64,000 bases of DNA from DATDIC01 sp963777625. Its GTDB lineage: Bacteria > Pseudomonadota > Alphaproteobacteria > Acetobacterales > Acetobacteraceae. The notes beneath the pieces were generated by a model that was not told the DNA's origin, searched no databases, and saw only the letters and a program-made list of their open reading frames with translations. Made by a program: the position numbers and the translations under genes. Positions 25,031-33,201 of the stretch are shown one piece after another; the stretch's first letter is position 1, and each line of letters starts with the position of its first letter. The stretch covers positions 62,001-126,000 of the forward strand of contig CAVZRO010000017.1 in the NCBI GenBank assembly GCA_963777625.1, given 5' to 3'.

Positions 25031-26347
25031 ATGACGAAGAAATTGACGCAGACGCGGCGGGCGTTTCTGGGCAGCGCACTGGCGACCGGCTCTGCACTGG
25101 CAGCCACCAGGCCCAGCCGTGCGCAAAGCAAGCCGGAAAAGCTCGTGTTCGTCGGCGACAACGGCATGTGGCACGACTGCCTGTACAAGGTGGTGGCACC
25201 GGATTTCGAGAAGCAGACCGGTATCCACGTTGATTTCACCGCCCTGCCGGTCGATGGCCTGACGGCACGGTTGCAGGCCGAGCTGAACGGCAGCGGCACC
25301 GGCATCGATATCGTGCAGTGGACCGGATCGTACGCCGGCTGGCTTACTCCGCATATGGAGGATCACGAAAAGCTGCTGGCGGCTGCGGCGAGCCGGCATC
25401 CCGATTTCGACTGGGACGACTTCATGCCGTCGATCCGCGAGATGGCAACGTGGAACGGCAAGCTGTCCGGCATTCCGTACCGGGTCACCACCGGTATTTT
25501 CCACTATCAGAAGGCCCTTCTGGAGCAGGTGGGATTCAGCAAACCGCCGGAGACCTTTGCCGAACTGCAACAGGCAGCGATCGCCTGCACCAAGGCCGGT
25601 GCGGCGGCCAATCGGTACGGGCTGGGTTACATGGGGCGCCAGGGCTCGGCGATGTCGGATGGATTTTGCAGCTATATGCGGTCCAACGGCGGCGACTACT
25701 ACGATCCGAAGACCTGGGAGATCTTCGTCAACCAGCCGCCTGCCGTGGAAGCGTTGCAGTTCTATGGCGACCTGATGACGAAGTATCACTGCGTGGTGCC
25801 GGACTCGCTCACCTGGGAGTGGAACGAAACCATCGCCGGCGGACAGAACGACCGCTTCGCCATGGTGGAAACCTTGTCGCCGTACGGGTCGCTGTTCAAC
25901 AATTCCAAGGCGTCGCGGACGGCGGGAAAATGGGCGTGGTCCGTCGTCCCGGGCGGGACGTCACCGTCGCAGAGTCGAACCTATTTCGGCGGCTGGAGCC
26001 TGGGCGTACCGAAGGGCGGCAAAAATCAGGAATGGGCGTTCGAGTTCATCCTGATGGCGTGCAACAAGAAGTACATGCGAGAGTCCATGCTGCTCGACAA
26101 CGCGCCGCCACGCCTGTCGATTCTGAACGATCCGGAGATGGTGGCCAAGTTCGGCTGGGCGCCGGTGGCCGCGCAGGCGCTGCGAACGGCGGTGCTGGAT
26201 CCCCGCGATGCGATCTGGGCCACCATGGAGTTGCAACTGCGCGTCGGCATCTCGGCCGTGCTGCTGGGGGAAAAGAATGCGAAGTCGGCGCTCGATCAGG
26301 TGGCCAACGACTGGCACCGAAGCCTCCGCCGGGCCGGTCTGAAATAG
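25031..26347 (+). CDS. Carbohydrate ABC transporter substrate-binding protein (family 1, Tat-type leader)
   Basis: A 438-aa extracellular solute-binding protein. The leader contains a twin-arginine motif (TRRAFLG at about residues 8-14), then a hydrophobic stretch and ATRPSRAQ near cleavage, so export by Tat is likely. The mature part has VVAPDFEKQTGIHVDFTALP and GGWSLGVPKGGKNQEWAFEFI, typical of family 1. GGGAGGAAG lies just before the ATG at 25031, giving a strong ribosome binding site. It follows the permeases by 32 bp. Confidence 0.9.
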   Translation: MTKKLTQTRRAFLGSALATGSALAATRPSRAQSKPEKLVFVGDNGMWHDCLYKVVAPDFEKQTGIHVDFTALPVDGLTARLQAELNGSGTGIDIVQWTGSYAGWLTPHMEDHEKLLAAAASRHPDFDWDDFMPSIREMATWNGKLSGIPYRVTTGIFHYQKALLEQVGFSKPPETFAELQQAAIACTKAGAAANRYGLGYMGRQGSAMSDGFCSYMRSNGGDYYDPKTWEIFVNQPPAVEALQFYGDLMTKYHCVVPDSLTWEWNETIAGGQNDRFAMVETLSPYGSLFNNSKASRTAGKWAWSVVPGGTSPSQSRTYFGGWSLGVPKGGKNQEWAFEFILMACNKKYMRESMLLDNAPPRLSILNDPEMVAKFGWAPVAAQALRTAVLDPRDAIWATMELQLRVGISAVLLGEKNAKSALDQVANDWHRSLRRAGLK

Positions 26348-26468
26348 TTCATACAAGGCCCGCTGTACTCCGGAGCGGTCAAAATACCGGCAATTGTATT
26401 CCAATTGGCGCCTAGCTGGGGCTGTGGCATAATGGCGAAACAGCCAGCAGCACGTGCCGGAGCTCCGA

Positions 26469-27929
26469 ATGGCCGCGGTCAGGGACTTGTCATCGATTTT
26501 CGGCTCGCGTGCCTGGATCGAGCGCCTTTGGTCATCCATCGCCGACAAGGGCCGCGCGTTCGCGGCCGTGCCAAGCGAAGCGCGTCCACCCCTCCAGCGG
26601 GCGCGGCTGCTGGCCCAGGCGCTGTTGTCGGGACGCGGCGAGGCATCGGGCGCCGCGGTGGCGCGCGAACTGCACACGGTGCTGCACGACCTGAATGGCG
26701 CCGATCGCCTGGAATTCTATCGGTTCCTGGCAACCGACTTCGCGCCTGACCCGGACCAGCTCCGCCATGCGGCGGAGGCCTACCTCGCCGATCCCTCACC
26801 GGAGCAGGCCGCGCAGTTGACCGCCGCAGCCGATCCGCCCCGCCAGGAGCTGCTGCGGCGGATGAATGTGTCGCTCGGCGGTACCGCCGCTCTTGTGGCC
26901 ATGCGCAAGGAATTGCTCGGCCTGCTGCGCGAGCAGCCGGAACTGAAACCGCTGGACGCCGATCTGCGGCATCTGCTCGCGTCGTGGTTCAATCTCGGCT
27001 TCCTGCAATTGCGCCGGATCGACTGGCAAACCCCCGCCGCGACACTGGAAAAACTGATCGCTTACGAAGCGGTGCACGCAATCCAGGGTTGGGACGATCT
27101 GCGTCGCCGGCTGGCACCTGACCGCCGCTGCTTCGGCTTCTTCCATCCCGCGCTGCCGGGAGAGCCGCTGATCTTTGTGGAGGTGGCGCTGGTGAACGGC
27201 CTGTCCACCTCGATCCAGCCGCTGCTGGAACCGGTCACCGATGAACGCGCCGCGGCGGCCGCCGCCGCACGCGCCGACACCGCGATCTTCTACTCCATCA
27301 ACAACTGTCGGGACGGGCTGCGCGGCGTGTCGTTCGGCAACTTCCTCATCAAGCAGGTGGTGGAGGAGCTCACTGCCGAACTGCCGGCTCTTACATGCTT
27401 CTCGACGCTGTCACCGGTACCGGGATTCCGCCGCTGGCTCGACAATTATCTGACTGCTGAGCCGGCCAACCAGGCGATGTTGAGCGACGCCGAGCGCGCG
27501 GCACTCAGCGACGGCACGTCGGGCGATGAAGCCACATTGCTGCGGGACGCGCTGCACGAGGACGAATGGTGGGCTGACCCAATACGCGCCGACCGGCTGC
27601 ACATGCCGCTGCTGCGGCTCTGTGCCATGTACCTGACCGAGACCACCGATCGCGGCGCCGATCCGGTCGCCCGCTTCCATCTGGGCAACGGCGCGCGGCT
27701 GGAACACATCAATTGGCTCGGCAACCTCTCGCCCCGCGGCATCCGGGAATCCTGGGGCATCATGGTCAATTATCTCTATGAACCGTCCGAGATCGAAGCC
27801 AACCACGAGATGTTCGTTCGCGACGGGACCGTGGTGCGCTCCTTGGCGGTGGACGCCCTGAAGGAGTCGTGGCAGCCGAAGCGCCGACCCCGCGCGGCGG
27901 CCCGGGTGGGCGGGGCACGCGGCCGCTAG
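26469..27929 (+). CDS. Malonyl-CoA decarboxylase
   Basis: A 486-aa enzyme converting malonyl-CoA to acetyl-CoA and CO2. It has an N-terminal helical domain followed by the GNAT-like catalytic domain with PALPGEPLIFVEVALVNGLS, TAIFYSINNCRDGLRGVSFGNFLIKQV and, near the C-terminus, FHLGNGARLEHINWLGNLSPRG. The last contains the catalytic histidine region. The ATG at 26469 with GGAG six bases upstream is preferred over a GTG at 26454. It lies 121 bp after the ABC cassette and is convergent with the secretion cluster (13 bp gap). It allows growth on malonate or disposal of malonyl-CoA. Confidence 0.93.
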   Translation: MAAVRDLSSIFGSRAWIERLWSSIADKGRAFAAVPSEARPPLQRARLLAQALLSGRGEASGAAVARELHTVLHDLNGADRLEFYRFLATDFAPDPDQLRHAAEAYLADPSPEQAAQLTAAADPPRQELLRRMNVSLGGTAALVAMRKELLGLLREQPELKPLDADLRHLLASWFNLGFLQLRRIDWQTPAATLEKLIAYEAVHAIQGWDDLRRRLAPDRRCFGFFHPALPGEPLIFVEVALVNGLSTSIQPLLEPVTDERAAAAAAARADTAIFYSINNCRDGLRGVSFGNFLIKQVVEELTAELPALTCFSTLSPVPGFRRWLDNYLTAEPANQAMLSDAERAALSDGTSGDEATLLRDALHEDEWWADPIRADRLHMPLLRLCAMYLTETTDRGADPVARFHLGNGARLEHINWLGNLSPRGIRESWGIMVNYLYEPSEIEANHEMFVRDGTVVRSLAVDALKESWQPKRRPRAAARVGGARGR

Positions 27930-27942
27930 ACTGGGCAATTGC

Positions 27943-28503
27943 CTAACGCGCGGCGGATTGTTTTGGCGCGGTATCAGAGTCCGGGCTTACCGGAGTCCGC
28001 GCCGGTGTGCGATCCTGATCCTTCAACTTGACCTCCGCCTGACCCGAAGCATTCCGCAGCATGACCCGGTCGAGGAAAATGCGATCGACGGTCCAGCCTT
28101 CGATCTCCTGGCCTTCCGTGACGCGCTGCAGGCGGGCGGACTGGCCTGATTTCAACAGTGCATAATGTCCCTGCTGGGAGATGATCGTCCCGATCAGCGT
28201 GAATGATGCCGATGCCGCCACAGCGGCGGACGATTGCGATGTCTCGGCCTGCGGTCGGCGCGTGGCGGAGAATAACGGCCGTGCCAGGACCTCGGCGAAA
28301 TCTCCGGCCGGAGGCATCTGGAAGCTGGCCGGCACGGAAAGCGCGCTTTTGTCCGGTGCCGGCCGGGTGAGCTGGGCCGCCTCCGCCGTGGGGCGTTCCG
28401 ACCGGTTGCTCGCCTCCTCGTAAATGGCCACAACCAGCACACAGCAGGCGAGGCCGAGCAGCAACATCAACGACGAGCGCGACTTCGTGCGCGGCCGGTT
28501 CAC
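27943..28503 (-). CDS. gspN: Type II secretion system GspC/GspN-like protein
   Basis: A 186-aa inner-membrane-anchored protein: one N-terminal transmembrane segment (LMLLLGLACCVLVVAIY, about 13-29), then a periplasmic part with LARPLFSATRRP and a homology-region-like block (SFTLIGTIISQQGHYALLKSGQ ... VTEGQEIEGWTVDRIFLDRVMLRNA). This block is shared by GspC and XpsN-type GspN and links the inner-membrane platform to the secretin. No PDZ domain is present, so the N assignment is preferred to full GspC. It is the last gene of the gspE-to-N operon; its ATG overlaps the gspM stop. Confidence 0.78.
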   Translation of the reverse strand: MNRPRTKSRSSLMLLLGLACCVLVVAIYEEASNRSERPTAEAAQLTRPAPDKSALSVPASFQMPPAGDFAEVLARPLFSATRRPQAETSQSSAAVAASASFTLIGTIISQQGHYALLKSGQSARLQRVTEGQEIEGWTVDRIFLDRVMLRNASGQAEVKLKDQDRTPARTPVSPDSDTAPKQSAAR

Positions 28504-29078
28504 GTGCTGCGTCGCATATAGCCGGACACTTCGAAATGTACGTCCAGCGTCGGGTTCTGTCCGGCGTGCGCGGCATCGAGCGTGGACAGGCGCGAGTGGA
28601 TATCCACCCGATCAAAGAACAAATAAGGCGATGCCGCTTCCAGCTCATACACGACGCGCTGCGCAACAGGCAGTGTCGTCATCATCTGCCCCTCAACCGT
28701 GATCCGGCGATAGGGGCCCTCGTCGTGAAGCGGCAGGACCTCGATGCTTTGCAACTCCCCACCCGCCGCCTCGGCCGCCGCCTTCACCCTGGTCTGCATC
28801 TGCGCCGCCGCGATCAACTCGTTGACACCCTGAATAAGCCCGCCAATCTTGTCGTGCTGCTGCCGCAGAGCCGTCACCTGTTTTTGCAACGCGGCAAGTT
28901 CCTGATCCGTGGCGCTGCCGTGCCCCAACGCCGATTGCAGGCGCTGAACGTCCGCTTCGGTTCCGGTGATATAATCGTTCAGCGGAACGACCACCATCGA
29001 CCAGACACAGAACACCAGCGCAAGCAGGATCGCGACGGCCAGCATGCGTCGCACCGGTCGCGACACCGATGAAATCAT
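28500..29078 (-). CDS. gspM: Type II secretion system protein GspM
   Basis: A 192-aa bitopic protein of the GspM (T2SSM_b) family. A transmembrane segment at about 11-32 is followed by a coiled coil (VQRLQSALG ... ELAALQKQVTALRQQHDKIGGLIQG) and a periplasmic ferredoxin-like domain. It holds GspL and GspE at the inner-membrane platform. Start and stop both overlap neighbours in ATGA fashion, so it is tightly co-translated with gspL and gspN. Confidence 0.85.
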   Translation of the reverse strand: MISSVSRPVRRMLAVAILLALVFCVWSMVVVPLNDYITGTEADVQRLQSALGHGSATDQELAALQKQVTALRQQHDKIGGLIQGVNELIAAAQMQTRVKAAAEAAGGELQSIEVLPLHDEGPYRRITVEGQMMTTLPVAQRVVYELEAASPYLFFDRVDIHSRLSTLDAAHAGQNPTLDVHFEVSGYMRRST

Positions 29079-30185
29079 GACCCGCTGCCCATGATAACCT
29101 GCGTCGAGATGCTAAAGCGTTCCTTTCCAACCAAAGGGTCCTGAGTTACCGGCGACAGAAACGAGGTATGTTGGAAACTATGCGAATGCTCCAGCAGGCT
29201 CACCAGGGAGGACGCGGAAAGTGCGTAGCCGCCGAGCTGCAACTTATCTCCTGCGATAGTGAAGTCCGTCAGCCAGGTGTTATCCGGAAGTATGCGTGTC
29301 ACATCCGTGAGCAGGCGGGAAACCGTGATCGTCTGCTGCTTGCGGTGAAGCAGGAAATCCTGCTCGGTGCGGAGTGCCAGGATTTCTTTCTTCACCGCCG
29401 CGATCGCCTCCGCCCGCCGCCTTACCACCGCAAAGCTGTCCCGCAATCCCGCAGCCTTGTACTGCATGGAAACGATCGGTATGGCGATGGCAGCTATCGC
29501 CAGACCGGCGGCAAGCATCGCCAGCGCCGGCACGCCGGCATGCCGAACAGTTGGCGTCTCCGGCTCGGTATCCTCGATGCGAAGATTGCCCGAGGGGCGG
29601 CCAGCGGGAGACGCCGCGGCAACATCGACCTGGTCGGGTTGCACCCCAAGCCGTGCCGCGGCTTGCAGGGCGGCTTCCACCGTCGGCCTGGGCACCACAG
29701 TGACGTCCACCGGCAATGGCTGCCCATTCACGCCGCCGCCGGCCGGGGAGCAGGCAAAATAGACCTGATCGGCCCGGAACGGTGTGTAGCGGTCCATCTC
29801 GAAGGTAACGACCTCTGCCAGGTTATCCGCGGCGGCGGCCGGCAGTTCCATCCGTACCCGCAACGCCGAACTCGACGGCAGCCGAAGACAGAGCCGCGAA
29901 GTACGTCGTGGCAGGCCGCGATATCCGGAATGGCGTCGCCGCATCGCCCGAGCGACTTCCTGCCCGTCGGGCGCGTTGGCCAGGTCCAGGCGCGCCAGTT
30001 CCGTGGCGCCAGACGGCGTTTCCATCAGGAAAACCGCCGAAATCCCCTTCAAAGCTCAGGATCAGGCGTTCCCGCCGGAACACACCCTGGCGCAACGATG
30101 CGGGCAGTATCTCCAATAGTTCCGTCAGCCACCAGCGCAGGAAGCTTTTCGCCGCCGCGGTGGCGGAGGTCAGAGCCGAAGTCAT
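29075..30185 (-). CDS. gspL: Type II secretion system protein GspL (PilM/PilN-like; single-base frameshift)
   Basis: The N-terminus MTSALTSATAAAKSFLRWWLTELLEILP, with RLILSFEGDF, lies in one frame. The rest (ISAVFLMETPSGATELARLDLANAPDG onward) lies in the next frame. One base appears to be missing at about 30047-30055, in a C4/A3 run context. The cytoplasmic domain has EVVTFEMDRYTPFRADQVYF. A transmembrane segment (ALAMLAAGLAIAAIAIPIV) precedes a PilN-like periplasmic domain (ILPDNTWLTDFTIAGDKLQLGGYA). GspL recruits the GspE ATPase to the membrane. The gap of 155 bp to gspJ is where gspK would normally be. Confidence 0.82.
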
Positions 30186-30340
30186 CCGCCACCGACCATT
30201 CGGTCCTCCCTCGACGTAGCTACCGCTCCCGGTTCGGCTTGGCGGCGCGATCGCCACCTGTCCGGCGGTGGATCGTGCAATGCCAATCTATCGCATCCGG
30301 ACCGGTCGAACAATATCCTGCAAGCGGAAAGCCCTGGTCA

Positions 30341-31006
30341 TCAGGGGGATGTTTCGACGTTTCCTTGCGCCGGCGGCGCCGGTGGCGCCACGGCCGAAAG
30401 TCGCGGTGCCACGGTCAGTTCCGGGATGTCCACGCCATCGGCCGACCGCAGAGAGAACCGTACGAGCGATGGAAGATACGGCATGTCGTGCCATGTATCG
30501 TACCAATGCGGCTGGGTATCAGGCGGTACGATCCCGAAAAAGCTCAGTTGTGCCCGGGCAAGATGATCCATCAGCAGAACGTCGCGACCCGGCTGATCTT
30601 CGTCGGGCAGCGCGCCGTCGAAAAGGCGCCAGCGTACCCGCAACGCGCCTCCGGTAAACGTGATGGAAAGCAGTTGCAGCCCGCCGATCTGAACGCTCTG
30701 CGGGCCGGTGGATACGAAATGCACCGCGTTCGGCTCGCCATCGAACACGATCGATCGGCTTGTCGCACCGATCGGAACGACCGGCTGCGCATCGGCCAGC
30801 TCGGAGCGCAGGAAGTCGTAAACCGGCGGCAACTGCGCGGCACGGTCCAGCCGGCCGGTCTGGCGAGGCAGGTTCTGGGTTTCCATTTGCAGCCCCGCCA
30901 ACAGCATCGTGGTGATCAGGGCCAGAAGCACCACGGCGATCAGCAATTCAAGCAGCGTGAAGCCGCGCTGGCGTTCATTTGGTGCAATCGGGCGGTGGCC
31001 GCTCAT
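30341..31006 (-). CDS. gspJ: Type II secretion system minor pseudopilin GspJ
   Basis: A 221-aa prepilin. RGFTLLELLIAVVLLALITTMLLAGLQMETQ is the type IV prepilin cleavage site (G|FTLLE) and hydrophobic helix. The globular part has ADAQPVVPIGATSRSIVFDGEP and VRFSLRSADGVDIPELTVAP, typical of GspJ. The ATG at 31006 overlaps the gspI stop. With GspI and GspK it caps the pseudopilus tip. Confidence 0.88.
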   Translation of the reverse strand: MSGHRPIAPNERQRGFTLLELLIAVVLLALITTMLLAGLQMETQNLPRQTGRLDRAAQLPPVYDFLRSELADAQPVVPIGATSRSIVFDGEPNAVHFVSTGPQSVQIGGLQLLSITFTGGALRVRWRLFDGALPDEDQPGRDVLLMDHLARAQLSFFGIVPPDTQPHWYDTWHDMPYLPSLVRFSLRSADGVDIPELTVAPRLSAVAPPAPPAQGNVETSP

Positions 31007-31479
31007 CGGGGCGGGCCGAGACGCAGGGAAGACAATGCGACCGAGCGGGATCGCATGCCGTCCTGCCAGGAGACAGTCACATCTATTTCGTATGGAACGA
31101 CTGCCGGAAGCTGGTCGCTTTCGGGCAACAGGTCGGAACGCACCCATACATGGACGTCCCGGGTGTAGATATTGTCCACCCGGCCATTCATTCGCGTCGC
31201 TGTCAGCAGGGCGGGCGCACTGAACACCTCGATTGCCGATTCGGCGACCAGCACGGCGCCGCTGTAACGGGTGGCTGCAAGCGCGGCCCGGGTGCTGGTG
31301 GACGAAATCTGATACAGGGTTCCGAGCGCCAGTGCCGCGATCGCGAAAGCGACCAGCACCTCGATCAGCGTGAAGCCGTCGGTATGATTGGTGCGTCCGC
31401 ACCGGCTAGCACGAGATTGCCCGCGGCGTATTTGTTCCGGGACCGGGTCGTGCCGCACTCCGGGTGGCGCCAGTTTCAT
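31003..31479 (-). CDS. gspI: Type II secretion system minor pseudopilin GspI
   Basis: A 158-aa prepilin with a long leader before DGFTLIEVLVAFAIAALALGTLYQISS, the cleavage site (G|FTLIE) and helix. The GspI C-terminal domain follows, with DVHVWVRSDLLPES and YEIDVTVSWQDG. The first 34 residues are unusually long and arginine-rich; a start nearer the cleavage site may be used instead. It overlaps gspH and gspJ by four bases each. Confidence 0.85.
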   Translation of the reverse strand: MKLAPPGVRHDPVPEQIRRGQSRASRCGRTNHTDGFTLIEVLVAFAIAALALGTLYQISSTSTRAALAATRYSGAVLVAESAIEVFSAPALLTATRMNGRVDNIYTRDVHVWVRSDLLPESDQLPAVVPYEIDVTVSWQDGMRSRSVALSSLRLGPPR

Positions 31480-31970
31480 TGTGCGGCGCCACTGGTTTCG
31501 CTGATGGTGACCTGCCCATCCAACCAGTTGATCAGCACGTGGTATCGCAAGCCGTCGCCAATCAGGACGACCTCTCCGCCTGTTGAGCTTCCATCTGGAA
31601 AGAAACTGACCATCCCGGTGGCTGCGTCATACACCTGCCCGGCGGTGGTGGTAAGCGATATACCGATCCCCGGCGGCAGGCGATGCAACGGGCTGCGGGC
31701 CGCGGGGCCATAGATGCCGTGATCCACGTCGACCACGAAACCCTCCGGCCGATCGACGGAGATTGCCAAAGCCCGGGTCGTACGCAGGGACGATGCGACA
31801 TCGCGGACACTGGCGTCGAGCTGCCGACGGCCCGGCCCCCGCATCACGCTCGGGACGACGAGCGCCATGATGAGCGAGGCGACCGCCAGCGCCACGAGCA
31901 GTTCCAGCAGCGTAAACCCCCCATCGGCCGCCTGCTCGCCCGCCGTTCCACTGCCACCCAGCCCTGCCAT
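31476..31970 (-). CDS. gspH: Type II secretion system minor pseudopilin GspH
   Basis: A 164-aa prepilin with DGGFTLLELLVALAVASLIMALVVPSVM, where the conserved glutamate at +5 and the glycine at -1 are present. A GspH beta-rich domain follows, with LRTTRALAISVDRPEGFVVDVDHGIYGP and ISFFPDG-like GMVSFFPDGSSTGGEVVLIGDG. It starts at 31970, five bases after the gspF stop. It primes the minor pseudopilin complex with GspI, J and K. Confidence 0.86.
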   Translation of the reverse strand: MAGLGGSGTAGEQAADGGFTLLELLVALAVASLIMALVVPSVMRGPGRRQLDASVRDVASSLRTTRALAISVDRPEGFVVDVDHGIYGPAARSPLHRLPPGIGISLTTTAGQVYDAATGMVSFFPDGSSTGGEVVLIGDGLRYHVLINWLDGQVTISETSGAAQ

Positions 31971-31975
31971 GCCGC

Positions 31976-33196
31976 TTACATCGTCAGATTATAGACGCTG
32001 AGCAATGCGGTCAGGATCGACATGATAATCCCGGCAACCACCACCCCAAGCACGATCGTCACCGCCGGGGTCAGCAATGTCAGCAGCCGGTCGATCCGAG
32101 CGCGGGTCTCCGCTTCAAGCAGGTCGGCGATCTTGAGCAGCATGTCCTCCTGCCGGCCGCTCTCCTCTCCTACCCGGACAAGATGGACCGCCAATGCGGG
32201 AAACACCTTGGTTTGGCGGATCGGTTCGGCGAGACCCTTTCCCGCCTTGGCACGATCGATGACGGCATTGACCGCATCGACGAACACCGCGTTGCGGATC
32301 GTCTCGCGGGTGATGGTCAGGCTGCTCAGCAGCGAAACGCCGTTTTTCAGCAGGATTCCCAGAGTGCGGCTGAAACGGGCCACCTCGATGTCGCGGACCA
32401 GGGTGCCGAACAACGGCAGTTTCAGCACCCATCTGTCGCGCCACGCACGGCGCGATGGATTGCGCAACTGCAAGCGGATCACGAAGCCTATCAAAAACGG
32501 CGCCAGCAGCAGCACGAACCACCAGGCGCGGAGAAAGTCGGACGCATCCAGCAGATAGCGCGCGGACAGCGGCAGCGCGTCACCGCTCTGTTCGAACAGC
32601 GGCTTGAAGCGCGGCACCACGAACAGCACCAGCGTCGCGATGGAAAGGCAGCAGGTCAGCGCAACCAGGATCGGATAGACCATCGCCGACTTGATATGTT
32701 CCCTCGTCGCTTGCGATCTGGCGAGAAACTCCGCCAGCCGCTCCAGCACCGCATCGAGGCTCGCGCCGGCCTCGCCGGCCCGGATCATGCTGACATAGTA
32801 TGGTGCGAAAACATCCTTCTGCGCCGCCATGGCGTCGGCCAGGGAGGCGCCACCGCGGACCTTGTCGGTGACCGCGCGCAGGACTTCCCGCGCCTGGTTG
32901 TTTTCCACCAGCTCCTGCAGCACGGTCAGAGCCGAATCGATCTCCAGCCCGGCCCGCAGCAGGATTCCAAACTGGCTGGTGAGAAGGGCCAATGAGCGCG
33001 ACGAGATGCGGCGTGCACCGAACAGATCGACCGACAGCAGCCGCGAAAGGGTCGTGGTGCCGATCTCCTCGACCCGGATCGGCACCTGGCCGAGCGCATG
33101 CAGACGATCCACCACCGCGGCACGGGTGGGCGCCTCCATCCGTCCCTCGATGGTACTCGCCGGCGACGCCGAGGCGATGTAGCGGAAGGCCGGCAT
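31976..33196 (-). CDS. gspF: Type II secretion system inner-membrane protein GspF
   Basis: A 406-aa platform protein with two GspF domains (about 70-195 and 270-395). The first is LLTSQFGILLRAGLEIDSALTVLQELVENNQ and the second FSRTLGILLKNGVSLLSSLTITRETIRN. Three transmembrane segments occur at about 170, 220 and 375. MPAFRYIAS at 33196 is the correct start; the longer frame upstream is a shadow of gspE. It lies five bases after gspE. Confidence 0.92.
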   Translation of the reverse strand: MPAFRYIASASPASTIEGRMEAPTRAAVVDRLHALGQVPIRVEEIGTTTLSRLLSVDLFGARRISSRSLALLTSQFGILLRAGLEIDSALTVLQELVENNQAREVLRAVTDKVRGGASLADAMAAQKDVFAPYYVSMIRAGEAGASLDAVLERLAEFLARSQATREHIKSAMVYPILVALTCCLSIATLVLFVVPRFKPLFEQSGDALPLSARYLLDASDFLRAWWFVLLLAPFLIGFVIRLQLRNPSRRAWRDRWVLKLPLFGTLVRDIEVARFSRTLGILLKNGVSLLSSLTITRETIRNAVFVDAVNAVIDRAKAGKGLAEPIRQTKVFPALAVHLVRVGEESGRQEDMLLKIADLLEAETRARIDRLLTLLTPAVTIVLGVVVAGIIMSILTALLSVYNLTM

Positions 33197-33201
33197 GGGG
33201 G

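Noticed and set aside
29168..31168. 666-codon plus-strand frame over gspL-gspJ
   Set aside because: It is antisense to four overlapping gsp genes.
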